Shown here: positions 1-8,200 of the stretch, one piece after another
Numbering within the stretch: the stretch's first letter is position 1
Layout of the letters: the number at the start of each line of letters is the position of its first letter
Program-made: the position numbers and the translations under genes
The notes under the pieces: generated by a model
Told to the model about the DNA's origin: nothing
The model's input: only the letters and a program-made list of their open reading frames with translations
Database searches by the model: none
Source of the DNA: a virus
DNA: 33,679 nucleotides
Reading direction: 5' to 3' (one strand)
Virus record (IMG/VR): IMGVR_UViG_3300021091_000232
Coordinates: 1-33,679 of that record

Positions 1-33
1 AGTATACTTTATGCGTTCGTGTTTGACAGTTAA

Positions 34-58
34 GGGCGCCTTATGGGCGGGTCGGGGG
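34..58 (+). other. G-rich patch with four G-tracts (possible G-quadruplex)
   Basis: Four runs of three or more G lie at 34-36, 45-47, 49-51 and 54-58, with spacers of 8, 1 and 2 bases. A 5-bp hairpin, TAAGG (31-35), GCG loop, CCTTA (39-43), overlaps the first run. The surrounding DNA is strongly A-rich, so the patch stands out. The first spacer is one base longer than the common G-quadruplex search rule allows. Whether any structure forms is inference. Confidence 0.35.
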
Positions 59-211
59 TATGCGATATAAAAACGCAACACTACCCTAACCTACAAAGTG
101 TTACACAAGAGCTCAAAAAAAAACACGTGGACTTAAAAAAAATTCCCCCATCTCAAAAATTCAAAAAACCCCCCTATATAAAAACAAAAATAACTTTTAG
201 TTTCCCCTATA

Positions 212-382
212 ATGAAAAAAAATTCCGGAGATATTTTTGAGTCCATAGAGATCGATCCAATCAGTGGAGAATACTTTGTTCATATACCAGAGCAAATTAT
301 GAATGAACTCGAATGGTATGAAGATACAAAAATCAAGTTTTCGATTGAGAGTGGTGAAGTCATTCTATCAGAGGCAGATTGA
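212..382 (+). CDS. Small AbrB/MazE-like (swapped-hairpin) protein, 56 aa
   Basis: This 56-residue ORF begins MKKNSGDIFESIE and ends at TGA 380-382. Residues 21-53 follow the pattern of an AbrB/SpoVT/MazE swapped-hairpin domain: a strand, an IPEQIMNEL helix, a tryptophan and acidic turn, and a final IESGEVILS strand. Such domains bind DNA as dimers, in transition regulators and in antitoxins. No toxin gene is visible beside it. The protein is acidic, unlike many DNA-binding proteins, so a different use of the fold is possible. There is no clear ribosome-binding site before the ATG. The 3' end overlaps the -35 box of the promoter for the next gene, which would suit a local autoregulator. That role is inference; the domain match is by eye. 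Confidence 0.65.
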   Translation: MKKNSGDIFESIEIDPISGEYFVHIPEQIMNELEWYEDTKIKFSIESGEVILSEAD

Positions 383-407
383 CATCTTATAGATAATACT
401 GTATGAT
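379..407 (+). promoter_or_regulatory. Sigma70-type promoter upstream of the glycosyltransferase gene
   Basis: A perfect -35 box, TTGACA (379-384), is followed after exactly 17 bases by TATGAT (402-407), one base from the -10 consensus. The predicted transcript starts near 413-415, about 15 bases before the ATG at 430. Early genes of T4-like phages use host-type promoters, so this region may be read early or throughout infection. The -35 box overlaps the last codons of the upstream 56-aa gene. Confidence 0.7.
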
Positions 408-429
408 ATGAATGTAATTACTTTCTATT

Positions 430-1185
430 ATGGCTAAAGGATTTACCGTAAAAGCAAAAGCGCCCACTCCATCACAAGAACAAGAGTGGGACTATAATTT
501 GGCAAGAGAGATGGTCAAAGGAAAGTCCATCGTATTTTGTCTTCCAGGAAGAGGAGTTTCTTATACTTACTTAAAGAATTTTGTACAACTTTGTTTTGAT
601 CTTGTACAAAGTGGTGCGAGTATTCAAATTTCGCAAGACTATTCATCAATGGTCAACTTTGCACGATGCAAGTGTTTAGGTGCGAACGTGTTGCGTGGAC
701 CGAATCAGATTCCATGGGATGGCAAACTGAATTATAATTGGCAACTTTGGATTGATTCTGACATTGTTTTCAACACAGAAAAATTCTGGCAGTTGATTTT
801 AATGGATAAAGATATTGCAGCAGGTTGGTATGCTACTGAAGATGGTCATACAACCTCAGTGGCACATTGGTTGGACGAGGATGACTTCCGTGGAAACGGT
901 GGTGTGATGAATCATGAAACTGTTGAGAGCATCTCCAAGCGTCGCAAACCATTCACTGTAGACTATACAGGTTTTGGGTGGGTTTTGATTAAAAATGGTG
1001 TTTTTGAACACGAAGAGATGAAGTATCCATGGTTTGCTCCAAAGATGCAAATCTTTGAATCTGGTGAGGTTCAAGATATGTGTGGAGAAGATGTATCGTT
1101 CTGTTTGGATGCAAAGGAAGCAGGTTTTGAAATCTGGTGTGATCCTCGCATTCGCGTTGGTCACGAGAAGTCAAGAGTGATTTGA
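430..1185 (+). CDS. Glycosyltransferase, GT-A fold (family 2-like), 251 aa
   Basis: This is probably a cytoplasmic nucleotide-sugar-dependent glycosyltransferase. A DxD motif that would hold the metal and nucleotide sugar lies at residues 109-111, in WIDSDIVF. The C-terminal part has the acidic GED motif at 219-221, the FCLDA segment, and a conserved-type histidine at 245 in VGHEK. That pattern is usual in GT-A enzymes. There is no membrane segment. The ATG lies about 15 bases after the likely transcription start, and no strong ribosome-binding site is visible. The next gene starts one base after the stop. In T4-like marine phages such enzymes may decorate virion proteins or alter host surface glycans, but the substrate cannot be read from sequence. 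By eye its base composition is less AT-rich than the baseplate genes. Confidence 0.75.
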   Translation: MAKGFTVKAKAPTPSQEQEWDYNLAREMVKGKSIVFCLPGRGVSYTYLKNFVQLCFDLVQSGASIQISQDYSSMVNFARCKCLGANVLRGPNQIPWDGKLNYNWQLWIDSDIVFNTEKFWQLILMDKDIAAGWYATEDGHTTSVAHWLDEDDFRGNGGVMNHETVESISKRRKPFTVDYTGFGWVLIKNGVFEHEEMKYPWFAPKMQIFESGEVQDMCGEDVSFCLDAKEAGFEIWCDPRIRVGHEKSRVI

Positions 1186-1186
1186 T

Positions 1187-1381
1187 ATGACAAACGAAAC
1201 TTACAATATACTCTGTAAGGGACGTCGAATTTATACGGGTCTTACAGAAGAAGAATATTTCAGTGTTATGGAGGATCTGTCGATAAAATTTTATCAGACA
1301 GGTTCTCCAAGTCCTGAAGATCTTGAAACTGAAATTTTATTGGAGAATCATACATGGCAACAAAAGCAAAAGGCGGTCTGA
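1187..1381 (+). CDS. Hypothetical protein, 64 aa
   Basis: This small ORF starts one base after the glycosyltransferase stop, and its last 28 bases overlap the next ORF. The product begins MTNETYNILCKGRRIYTGLTEEE and has an acidic middle (SPEDLETEILLE). The strand-turn-helix look of the first 35 residues, ending in EEYFSVMEDLSIKFYQTG, resembles short conserved proteins of T4-like marine phages, but I cannot name a family. There is no signal peptide or membrane segment. Tight packing within a same-strand gene string supports it as a real gene. Function unknown. Confidence 0.6.
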   Translation: MTNETYNILCKGRRIYTGLTEEEYFSVMEDLSIKFYQTGSPSPEDLETEILLENHTWQQKQKAV

Positions 1382-1509
1382 ATAAGAATAGTTCTTATAT
1401 TCCTGGTCCACCTAAGAAATCTCGTCAAGGAGAAGGTGGAGGAACTAAGTACGCAGCGTCTTCTCGCAATGGAGCACGAAAGAAATATAGAGGGCAAGGT
1501 AAAGGATGA
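1354..1509 (+). CDS. Small basic protein, 51 aa (cyanophage-type conserved)
   Basis: This 51-residue protein begins MATKAKGGLNKNSS and ends in a Lys/Arg/Gly-rich tail (ARKKYRGQGKG). It is strongly basic, rich in Gly and Ser, and probably unstructured alone, which suits a nucleic-acid or virion-associated role. A good ribosome-binding site, GGAG at 1342-1345, sits 8 bases before the ATG. The ORF overlaps the preceding gene by 28 bases and joins the next gene by an ATGA overlap (1506-1509). These junctions argue strongly that it is translated. I recall very similar short proteins from T4-like cyanophages, always without an assigned function. Confidence 0.75.
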   Translation: MATKAKGGLNKNSSYIPGPPKKSRQGEGGGTKYAASSRNGARKKYRGQGKG

Positions 1510-2162
1510 GTCAACTTCTAGTAAATCTTCCAGCACAAAAAGTATGGGTGCGTAAAGAGTATCTACGTGATTTACAAGATGGGCATGGAGAATTTGTAGA
1601 GGGCGTCTGGGTGTCGGCAAAGTCGATTCCTGGACGTGCTTTTTATTTCGAAACTTATTTACCAGAATATGGAGCAATGTACGATAAATTGCCGATTTCT
1701 GCCTTTGTCTCGTCTCCAAATACACCAGATCTCGATTTAGATCTTCCTAGTCTTCAATTTTGGAATTGTATGGACTATGGTGTTCGCTGTATTGTTAAGC
1801 AACATGTCTCTACAATGGATTTTGAAGTGTATAGTCGCAACTTTGGAACTTTAAAGGGTCAATATTTATTCACTCTAGACAACTTTCATGCGGATCCAGA
1901 CACAATTGACTCAAATGTAAGTGAAATTCCTCAAGAACATAAGTCACATAACTGCATTATGCTTGAGAATGGTCAGTTTTGTCTCTATCCAAACAACCGA
2001 TTGAGAGTTTATGATCTCTCAATCACTCCAGAACATCCAAAAACACCAGATTTTAAGGTTTCGACCACTGTTTATCAGGTTGAAAATGGTGTCAGATGGG
2101 GTAGACTGGGTGATTGTGATGAATATTTCTGGCAAACACCTCAAGAAAAGCAAAATAAATAA
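1506..2162 (+). CDS. Conserved-type phage protein of unknown function, 218 aa
   Basis: The product begins MSQLLVNLPAQKVWVRKEYL and looks like a soluble, beta-rich protein with many aromatic residues. It has no signal peptide, no membrane helix and no catalytic motif that I recognise. The middle (FWNCMDYGVRCIVKQ) and the end (NGVRWGRLGDCDEYFW) look like ordered domain sequence rather than linker. It is translationally linked to the 51-aa gene by an ATGA overlap and precedes speD by 35 bases. By context it belongs to the accessory block before the baseplate operon. I recall similar proteins in T4-like cyanophages but no function. Confidence 0.7.
   Translation: MSQLLVNLPAQKVWVRKEYLRDLQDGHGEFVEGVWVSAKSIPGRAFYFETYLPEYGAMYDKLPISAFVSSPNTPDLDLDLPSLQFWNCMDYGVRCIVKQHVSTMDFEVYSRNFGTLKGQYLFTLDNFHADPDTIDSNVSEIPQEHKSHNCIMLENGQFCLYPNNRLRVYDLSITPEHPKTPDFKVSTTVYQVENGVRWGRLGDCDEYFWQTPQEKQNK
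2155..2161 (+). promoter_or_regulatory. Candidate late-promoter box before speD
   Basis: ATAAATA at 2155-2161 differs from the T4 late consensus TATAAATA only at the first base, which is A here. It overlaps the stop codon of the 218-aa gene and lies 36 bases before the speD ATG. A single short AT-rich match in AT-rich DNA is weak evidence. Confidence 0.35.
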
Positions 2163-2197
2163 ATTTTTTACTCGAAATTGAGTTGAAACAACATTCC

Positions 2198-2524
2198 ATG
2201 GGTAAGCACCTGCTCATAGAGGTGTATAATGTCAATTTTAACCTTTTAAATGACTCGATTTCTCTTCAAGAAGTCATGATAAGCGGCATTAAGCGGGCAA
2301 AGATGACAATTTTGAATACATTTTCACATTGCTTTCTTCCTCAGGGGTGTACAGTCGTAATTGCTCTTTCAGAAAGTCATGTTTCTTGCCATACTTGGCC
2401 CGAAAATGGTTGTTTAGCAGTGGATATTTACACCTGTGGAGAAGGAAATCCGCGTTTAATTGCTTTGGAGATGCTTAAATATCTTGATTCTAACTCATAT
2501 TCACTGCGCGAATTAGATCGTTAA
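2198..2524 (+). CDS. speD: S-adenosylmethionine decarboxylase proenzyme, 108 aa
   Basis: This enzyme decarboxylates S-adenosylmethionine to give the aminopropyl donor for spermidine synthesis. It matches the short prokaryotic (class 1b) form. GKHLLIEVY lies at residues 2-10. The self-cleavage motif ESHVSCHTWPE has Glu59-Ser60, where Ser60 would become the pyruvoyl group, and His65. The YTCG motif carries the catalytic Cys80. All key residues are present, so it should be active after autocleavage. I chose the ATG at 2198, which fits the family start; an in-frame TTG at 2183 would add five residues with no support. In marine T4-like phages speD is a known auxiliary metabolic gene. Polyamines could help neutralise packaged DNA or sustain host metabolism. 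No speE is in this window. Confidence 0.93.
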   Translation: MGKHLLIEVYNVNFNLLNDSISLQEVMISGIKRAKMTILNTFSHCFLPQGCTVVIALSESHVSCHTWPENGCLAVDIYTCGEGNPRLIALEMLKYLDSNSYSLRELDR

Positions 2525-2562
2525 ATAAAAATACGGAGATAGCAACCTCCTTTATAAAAGTT

Positions 2563-2583
2563 CTGTTTTATTCATTAAAACAG
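2563..2583 (+). promoter_or_regulatory. Perfect 8-bp hairpin before the 82-aa gene
   Basis: CTGTTTTA (2563-2570), loop TTCAT (2571-2575) and TAAAACAG (2576-2583) form a perfect stem. The 3' arm runs into the AGGA ribosome-binding site (2582-2585) of the gene starting at 2592. The hairpin could partly mask that site or mark an RNA end. It has no run of T after it, so it is not a standard terminator. A weaker GGAG/CTCC stem lies just upstream (2535-2550). Confidence 0.45.
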
Positions 2584-2591
2584 GATCTAAA

Positions 2592-2840
2592 ATGTCTAAT
2601 TTACCGACCGATAGAGACCCCAACTACATGAGAGAAATGTGGGGAACATCTCATTTAATTACTGATTACAATTCAGAACCACAAAAAAAGGTTATTCAAG
2701 AAGTGATGCACGATACTGCACCAAAGCATGACTTTAAAAAACAACTTGAGTTGCATGAAAGGATTAGAAATGATGAAGATTATGATGATTGGAGTTATGG
2801 AACTGAGCCAACATACGGTTCTTCCTGGGAATCATCATAA
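2592..2840 (+). CDS. Hypothetical acidic protein, 82 aa
   Basis: The product begins MSNLPTDRDPNYMREMWGTS and is hydrophilic. A charged, probably helical middle (KKQLELHERIRNDEDYDDW) is followed by a tail rich in Ser, Tyr and Gly. An AGGA ribosome-binding site lies 6 bases before the ATG. It sits alone between speD and gene 25, with a hairpin before it and a late-promoter-like box across its stop codon. I do not recognise a family. Its position directly before the baseplate genes suggests expression with them or just before them. Confidence 0.65.
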   Translation: MSNLPTDRDPNYMREMWGTSHLITDYNSEPQKKVIQEVMHDTAPKHDFKKQLELHERIRNDEDYDDWSYGTEPTYGSSWESS

Positions 2841-2843
2841 ATA
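2837..2843 (+). promoter_or_regulatory. Candidate late-promoter box before gene 25
   Basis: ATAAATA (2837-2843), preceded by C, is one base from the T4 late consensus TATAAATA recognised by the gp55/gp33-directed RNA polymerase. It lies 22 bases before the gp25 start, a spacing like the two perfect boxes at 17133 and 26278. It overlaps the stop of the 82-aa gene. Confidence 0.5.
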
Positions 2844-2865
2844 AGTAAAGAAATTTATTTAAAAA

Positions 2866-3267
2866 ATGGCAATCACCAGGATATCTAGATCTTTCAAAGA
2901 TATTAGTTTATCTTTTGATCCACATCCTGTGACAAAAGATCTGCCTGTTTTAATAAATCAAAGAGCAATTATTCGTTCTGTTCGTAATTTAGTTGAAACA
3001 ATACCAACTGAAAGATTTTTTAATTCAACTCTTGGTTCAAATGTAAGATCGAGTTTATTTGAGTTTGTCGATTATGCAACTGCTTCTTTAATAGAAGATC
3101 AAATCAATGAAGTTATTCTTAATTATGAACTAAGAGTTACAAACACAATCGTACAAGTTGATCCAATATCAGATTTGAATCAATTTGAAGTGACGATTAC
3201 ATTTGATATTATTGGGCAAGAAATACCAACACAACAATTTTCATTCATACTAGAGGCAACAAGATAA
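2866..3267 (+). CDS. 25: Baseplate wedge subunit gp25
   Basis: This is a GPW/gp25-family protein of 133 aa, against 132 in T4. gp25 sits where the baseplate wedge meets the tail tube and sheath and primes sheath assembly. The pattern fits: an N-terminal KDISLSFDPHPVTKDL segment, the INQRAIIRSVRNLVET helix, ERFFNSTLGSNVRSSLFE, and a beta hairpin around NYELRV. The usual EPR-type motif is ELR here. It is followed one base after its stop by gene 6, the same 25-6 pairing seen in T4-like phages. These proteins bind each other in the wedge. The start ATG is followed directly by the conserved N-terminus; no strong ribosome-binding site is visible. Confidence 0.9.
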   Translation: MAITRISRSFKDISLSFDPHPVTKDLPVLINQRAIIRSVRNLVETIPTERFFNSTLGSNVRSSLFEFVDYATASLIEDQINEVILNYELRVTNTIVQVDPISDLNQFEVTITFDIIGQEIPTQQFSFILEATR

Positions 3268-3268
3268 A

Positions 3269-5209
3269 ATGCCTTTTACTAAATTTACTAATCTCGATTT
3301 TGATCAGATAAAGACCTCAATCAAAGATTACCTTCGTGCGAACTCCAATTTTACGGATTTTGACTTTGAGGGGTCTAATTTTTCTATCTTAATCGATACT
3401 TTAGCATATAATACTTATATTACAGCATTTAATTCAAACATGGTTGTGAATGAGTCCTTTTTGGACTCAGCAACAGTAAGAGAAAATGTTGTATCATTAG
3501 CAAGAAATATTGGATATGTACCTCGTTCCAGATCAGCATCAAGTGCGGTAGTTTCATTTACGGCAGAACCAAAGAGTTCTACATCTACTCTTACTCTGCA
3601 GGCAGGTTTAGTATGTACTGGAACTGCAAGTGGGACTTCTTATGTGTTTTCAATTCCAGAAAACACAACAGCAACTGTAAAGAATGGAGTCGCAAGTTTT
3701 AATAATCTTACAATTAAACAAGGAACATTTCTTAAAAAACAATTTACAGTTAATGGATCTCTAGATCAAAGATTCATTCTAGACAACTCATTTATTGATA
3801 GTTCCACAATTAGAGTTTATGTAAAGGGTACTTCTGATACTGGACTTGGTAGAACATATAATCTTGTAGAAAATATTTTTGATATTGATTCTACTTCAGA
3901 AATTTATTTACTTCAAGAAGTAAAGGATGAAAAATATGAATTACTTTTTGGCGATGGTATTTTTGGTAAAAAACTTGAAAATAATGCGGTAATTACTGTA
4001 ACTTATATTATAACCGATGGGAAAGAAGGGAATGGGGCAAACTCATTTAGTTTTGCAGGAACATTTAAGAATGAAAATTCTATCGTAGAAACTTTAAACA
4101 ATACCATACAAGTTACTACTGTTCAAAATTCACAGAATGGATCTGATATTGAAAGTATAGATTCGATTAAAAACTTTGCACCAAGATTATATTCTTCGCA
4201 ATATAGAGCAGTGACTGCAAAGGATTATGAAACTATTATCAAATCAAAAATATATGCAGATACAGAATCTGTTTCTGTAATTGGTGGTGAAGAAATGACA
4301 CCGCCTCAATATGGCAAAGTATTCATAAGTATCAAACCAAAAAATGGAACTTATGTTTCAGATTTTAATAAACAGCAAATAAAAAATAAACTTAAGCAAT
4401 ATACTGTAGCAGGTATTAATCCTGAAATAGTAGATCTTAAAATTTTATATGTTGAAATTGATTCTTCAATTTATTACAATTATTCTCAAGTAGATAATAT
4501 TGAGAACTTAAAGACAAAAGTAATTAAATCTTTAAATTTATATGCACAATCTCCTAATTTAAATTCTTTTGGTGGAAGATTTAAATATAGTAAAGTTCTT
4601 CAAGTTATTGATAACACTGATGCTGCAATTACATCAAATATTACAAAAGTTAGAATTCGAAGAGATTTAAAGGCACAGATTAATGCACAAACTCAATATG
4701 AAATTTGTTATGGTAATAAGTTTCATATAAATCCAGAAGGTAGAAACATTAAATCTACTGGATTTAAAATTTTAAATGTACCAGATACTGTTTATTTGAC
4801 TGATACTCCAAGAAGAAATTTAGATGGTTCATTGTCAAATATTGGTGTCATATCAATTGTAAAAGAAACACCAGTTTTAGTCAGCACTGGATCAACAATA
4901 ATTAGTAAAATACCTGTTGTTGTTCAATCTGCAGGGACAGTTGATTATGAGGCAGGTGAAATAAGATTAAATTCTTTAATGATTACATCTACATCATTAG
5001 ATCAAGATATTATTGAAATTCAAGCTTTTCCAGAATCAAATGATATTATTGGGTTAAAGGATTTGTATCTATCTTTTAACATCTCAAAAAGTAAAATAAA
5101 TATGATTAAAGATGTTATTGCTTCTGGCGATGATACATCTGGAGTTGTTTTCTCTACAAACGATTACTACAGTTCAAGTTATTCAAACGGGGCATTAACG
5201 AGGTCATAA
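3269..5209 (+). CDS. 6: Baseplate wedge subunit gp6
   Basis: At 646 aa this is close to T4 gp6 (660 aa). gp6 belongs to the gp6/J-like baseplate family and forms the inner ring joining the wedges. The N-terminus shows the family pattern: FTNLDFDQIKTSIKDYLR, then GSNFSILIDTLAYNTYITAF and SFLDSATVRENVVSLARNIGY. A middle block (around LLFGDGIFGKKL and RAVTAKDYETIIKSKI) corresponds to the baseplate J core. It begins one base after gp25 and ends one base before the giant gene, so the three are almost certainly co-transcribed. No truncation or frameshift is seen. Confidence 0.9.
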   Translation: MPFTKFTNLDFDQIKTSIKDYLRANSNFTDFDFEGSNFSILIDTLAYNTYITAFNSNMVVNESFLDSATVRENVVSLARNIGYVPRSRSASSAVVSFTAEPKSSTSTLTLQAGLVCTGTASGTSYVFSIPENTTATVKNGVASFNNLTIKQGTFLKKQFTVNGSLDQRFILDNSFIDSSTIRVYVKGTSDTGLGRTYNLVENIFDIDSTSEIYLLQEVKDEKYELLFGDGIFGKKLENNAVITVTYIITDGKEGNGANSFSFAGTFKNENSIVETLNNTIQVTTVQNSQNGSDIESIDSIKNFAPRLYSSQYRAVTAKDYETIIKSKIYADTESVSVIGGEEMTPPQYGKVFISIKPKNGTYVSDFNKQQIKNKLKQYTVAGINPEIVDLKILYVEIDSSIYYNYSQVDNIENLKTKVIKSLNLYAQSPNLNSFGGRFKYSKVLQVIDNTDAAITSNITKVRIRRDLKAQINAQTQYEICYGNKFHINPEGRNIKSTGFKILNVPDTVYLTDTPRRNLDGSLSNIGVISIVKETPVLVSTGSTIISKIPVVVQSAGTVDYEAGEIRLNSLMITSTSLDQDIIEIQAFPESNDIIGLKDLYLSFNISKSKINMIKDVIASGDDTSGVVFSTNDYYSSSYSNGALTRS

Positions 5210-5210
5210 T

Positions 5211-8200
5211 ATGATACAGATGGGGTTTGAATCTAGAATCAAAGTACAGCAAATAATTAATAACCAATTACCAGAATTCATTTTAGATGAAAGTCCAAAA
5301 GCAGCAGAATTTTTAAAGCAATATTATATTTCTCAGGAATATCAAGGTGGTACTGTCGATATTGCAGAAAATCTTGATCAATATTTAAAACTCGATAATT
5401 TGACTCCAGAGGTAGTAGTTGGATTTACTACACTTTCTTCTGCAATTTCTTCTAGTGCAACAACAATTCAAGTTTCATCTACAAAGGGGTTTCCTCCAAC
5501 TTATGGATTATTAAAAATTGATAATGAAATTATTACTTACACTGGATTAACAACTAACACTTTTACTGGATGTATAAGGGGTTTTTCTGGAATTACAAAT
5601 TATCATAAAGACTTAAGTTCTGAAGAATTAGTTTTTTCTGATACAGATCAAGCATCTCATACATCTTCATCTAAAGTACAAAACCTAAGTGTTTTATTTC
5701 TACAAGAATTTTATAAGAAACTTAAAATTACATTAACACCAGAATTAGAAAATAAAGATTTTGTTTCTAATTTAAATGTTGGTAATTTTATAAAAGAAGT
5801 AAGAACTTTATATCGATCTAAAGGAACTGATGAATCTTTTAAAATTTTATTCAATGTTTTATTTGGAGAAACTCCAAAGGTAATTGACCTTGAAAGATTT
5901 CTTTCTAAACCATCTTCAGCATCATATTCACGCAGAGCAGTAATAGTTGCAGATGCAATTTCTGGAGATCTATCAAAATTAAAAGGACAAACTATATTTA
6001 AAAATACTGATACTAATACCTCAGCATCAGTATCAGAAGTTGAAGTAATCCGCAGAAAAGGAAAAACATATTATAAAATTTTTCTTTTTATTGGATATGA
6101 TGATTCATTTTCAACCATTACAGGACAATTTAATATTACTGGAAGTACAAAAAATTTAGAATATGTTGATATTAATAGTACTAACATCATTGTAGATTCT
6201 ACCATAGGATTTCCAAAATCTGGAAAAGTTTATTGCGGAGAAAATGTAATCAAATATACTGATAAAAGTATTAATGAATTTTTTGGTTGTTCTGGAATCA
6301 CATCAGGTATTTCTACAGCATCTACAATTTATTCTGATGAAACTTATTATGGTTATGAAAATGGAGATCTAAGTAAAAAAGTTATATTCAGAATCACAGG
6401 TGTTTTATCGGGGTATAATTCTTCCACGAATGATTCTTCAATTAGTGTAGGTGAAAATATAAAAATTAAAAATATTGGTGAAATTATTAAAAATCCAGAA
6501 ATTGATAAAACATATAAGGAAATATTTGCAAATAGTTGGATTTACAATACGAGTTCAAGATATCAAGTATCTAAAGTTATTTCAACTACTCAATTATTAT
6601 TAGCAGATAATGTTGATAAATCTAGTTTAAAAGTCGGTGATGATATTGATATTCTTATTAGAGACACGCAAATAATAGTTAGATCTAATCTAAAAATTAA
6701 TGAGATCAGTGGAAATGAAATAACTATCTTAGTTCCTCCACCACCTGATTCTATTGATCTAAGTTCTTTAACTGATAATTATGATATCAGAAGAAAAATT
6801 AAAAAATCTGTTAGTTCTTCAGTTCCATTAGAATTTAATTCTACTTTTGCTGATATTCAAAATGTTTATAATGAAAATGATGAATATTTATATGTAACAT
6901 CAAATTCACTACCATCATATCAAATAACAAAATCAATTTTTTCATATAATGCATCTAATGTTAGTGATCAAAATTCAACCACTGGATTGTATTCTAAAAT
7001 TGTTTTTTCAAGTAAAATCTCTTTTATAACTGGAAGTGAAGTATATTATAAACCATCAGGAAGTCCAATATCGGGATTATCTGAAGGAGTTTACTATGTT
7101 GAAGTTTTTTCAGGTAACCTAGAGATTAGATTATATGCTTCTAGATCTGTTATAGGCACTGAGAATTACATATCTTTTGGATCATTATCATCAGGAATTC
7201 ATAATTTTACTTTAAATTCTCAAAAAGAAAGAATTTTATCACCACAAAAATTACTTAGAAAATTTCCATTAGAAGTTAATATTGGAGATGGAGAGTCTGA
7301 TTTAACTACTCCTGGAACAGTAGGACAATTGATAAATGGTGTTGAAATTATTAGTTACAAATCCAATGATAAAGTTTATTATGGACCATTGGAATCAGTT
7401 GATGTTTTAAATGGTGGAGATGGATATGATGTAATTAATCCTCCTCTATTATCAGTATCAACAGGAAATGCATTATTACAACCGATTGTAAGTGGTTCTG
7501 TAGAAAAAATTTACGTTACTCCACAAGATTTTGACTTAGATGTTGTGGTTTCAGTTGCAATTACTGGTGGAAATGGATTTGGTGCTGTTTTTGAACCAGT
7601 TATTGAAAAAAGAAGGAGAGAAATTGAATTTGATGCTAGACAAACTTCAATCGGAGGGGGAGTAGATGTAACCTATGAAACGATTACATTTTTAACAGAT
7701 CATAATTTAGTAGATGGACAACCAATTGTTTATCGACCAGGAAATAATCCCTTACTAGGTATTGGAACTTTTAATGGATTAAATGAAAACACTGGAAATA
7801 CTTTAAAAAGTGAATCAACATATTATACTAAGTTCATAAGCAATAATACAATACAACTTTACCAATCACTTTCAGACTACAGGTCTGGTATAAACACAGT
7901 TGGATTTACTACTGCTGGAAACTCTGGAATTCAAAAATTTGCAACTGAACCAAAAAATACTCTTTCTCAAATTAAAATTTTAAATGGTGGAAGTAATTAT
8001 ACAAATAGAAAATTAAGAGTTACTTCTTCAGGAATTTCTACAGAAACTGATATCGTTTCTTTCACTAATCATGGATTCACTGATGGTGACTTAGTTACAT
8101 ATTTTAGTAGTGGTTCAACAATATCAGGATTATCTACTTCAAATCAATATTATATTCTTAAGACTGATAATGATAAATTTAGACTATCAGATGCTGGAGT

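Noticed and set aside
23-28. TTGACA as a -35 box
   Set aside because: No -10-like hexamer lies 15-19 bases downstream; that stretch is G-rich.
1-33. Possible last codons of an upstream gene (open frame ending TAA at 31-33)
   Set aside because: Only about ten residues are available, another frame stays open to 70, and no family can be recognised.
208-213. TATAAT as a -10 box
   Set aside because: It overlaps the start codon at 212 and has no -35 partner at the right distance.
43-240. 65-residue plus-strand ORF across the leader
   Set aside because: Its product is low-complexity Lys/Pro/Phe sequence from A and C runs, has no ribosome-binding site, and overlaps the better 56-aa ORF in another frame.
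856-1725. Reverse-strand ORFs of 61-125 residues opposite the glycosyltransferase and neighbouring genes
   Set aside because: They mirror well-supported plus-strand genes, have Cys/His/Leu-rich unlikely compositions and no start signals.
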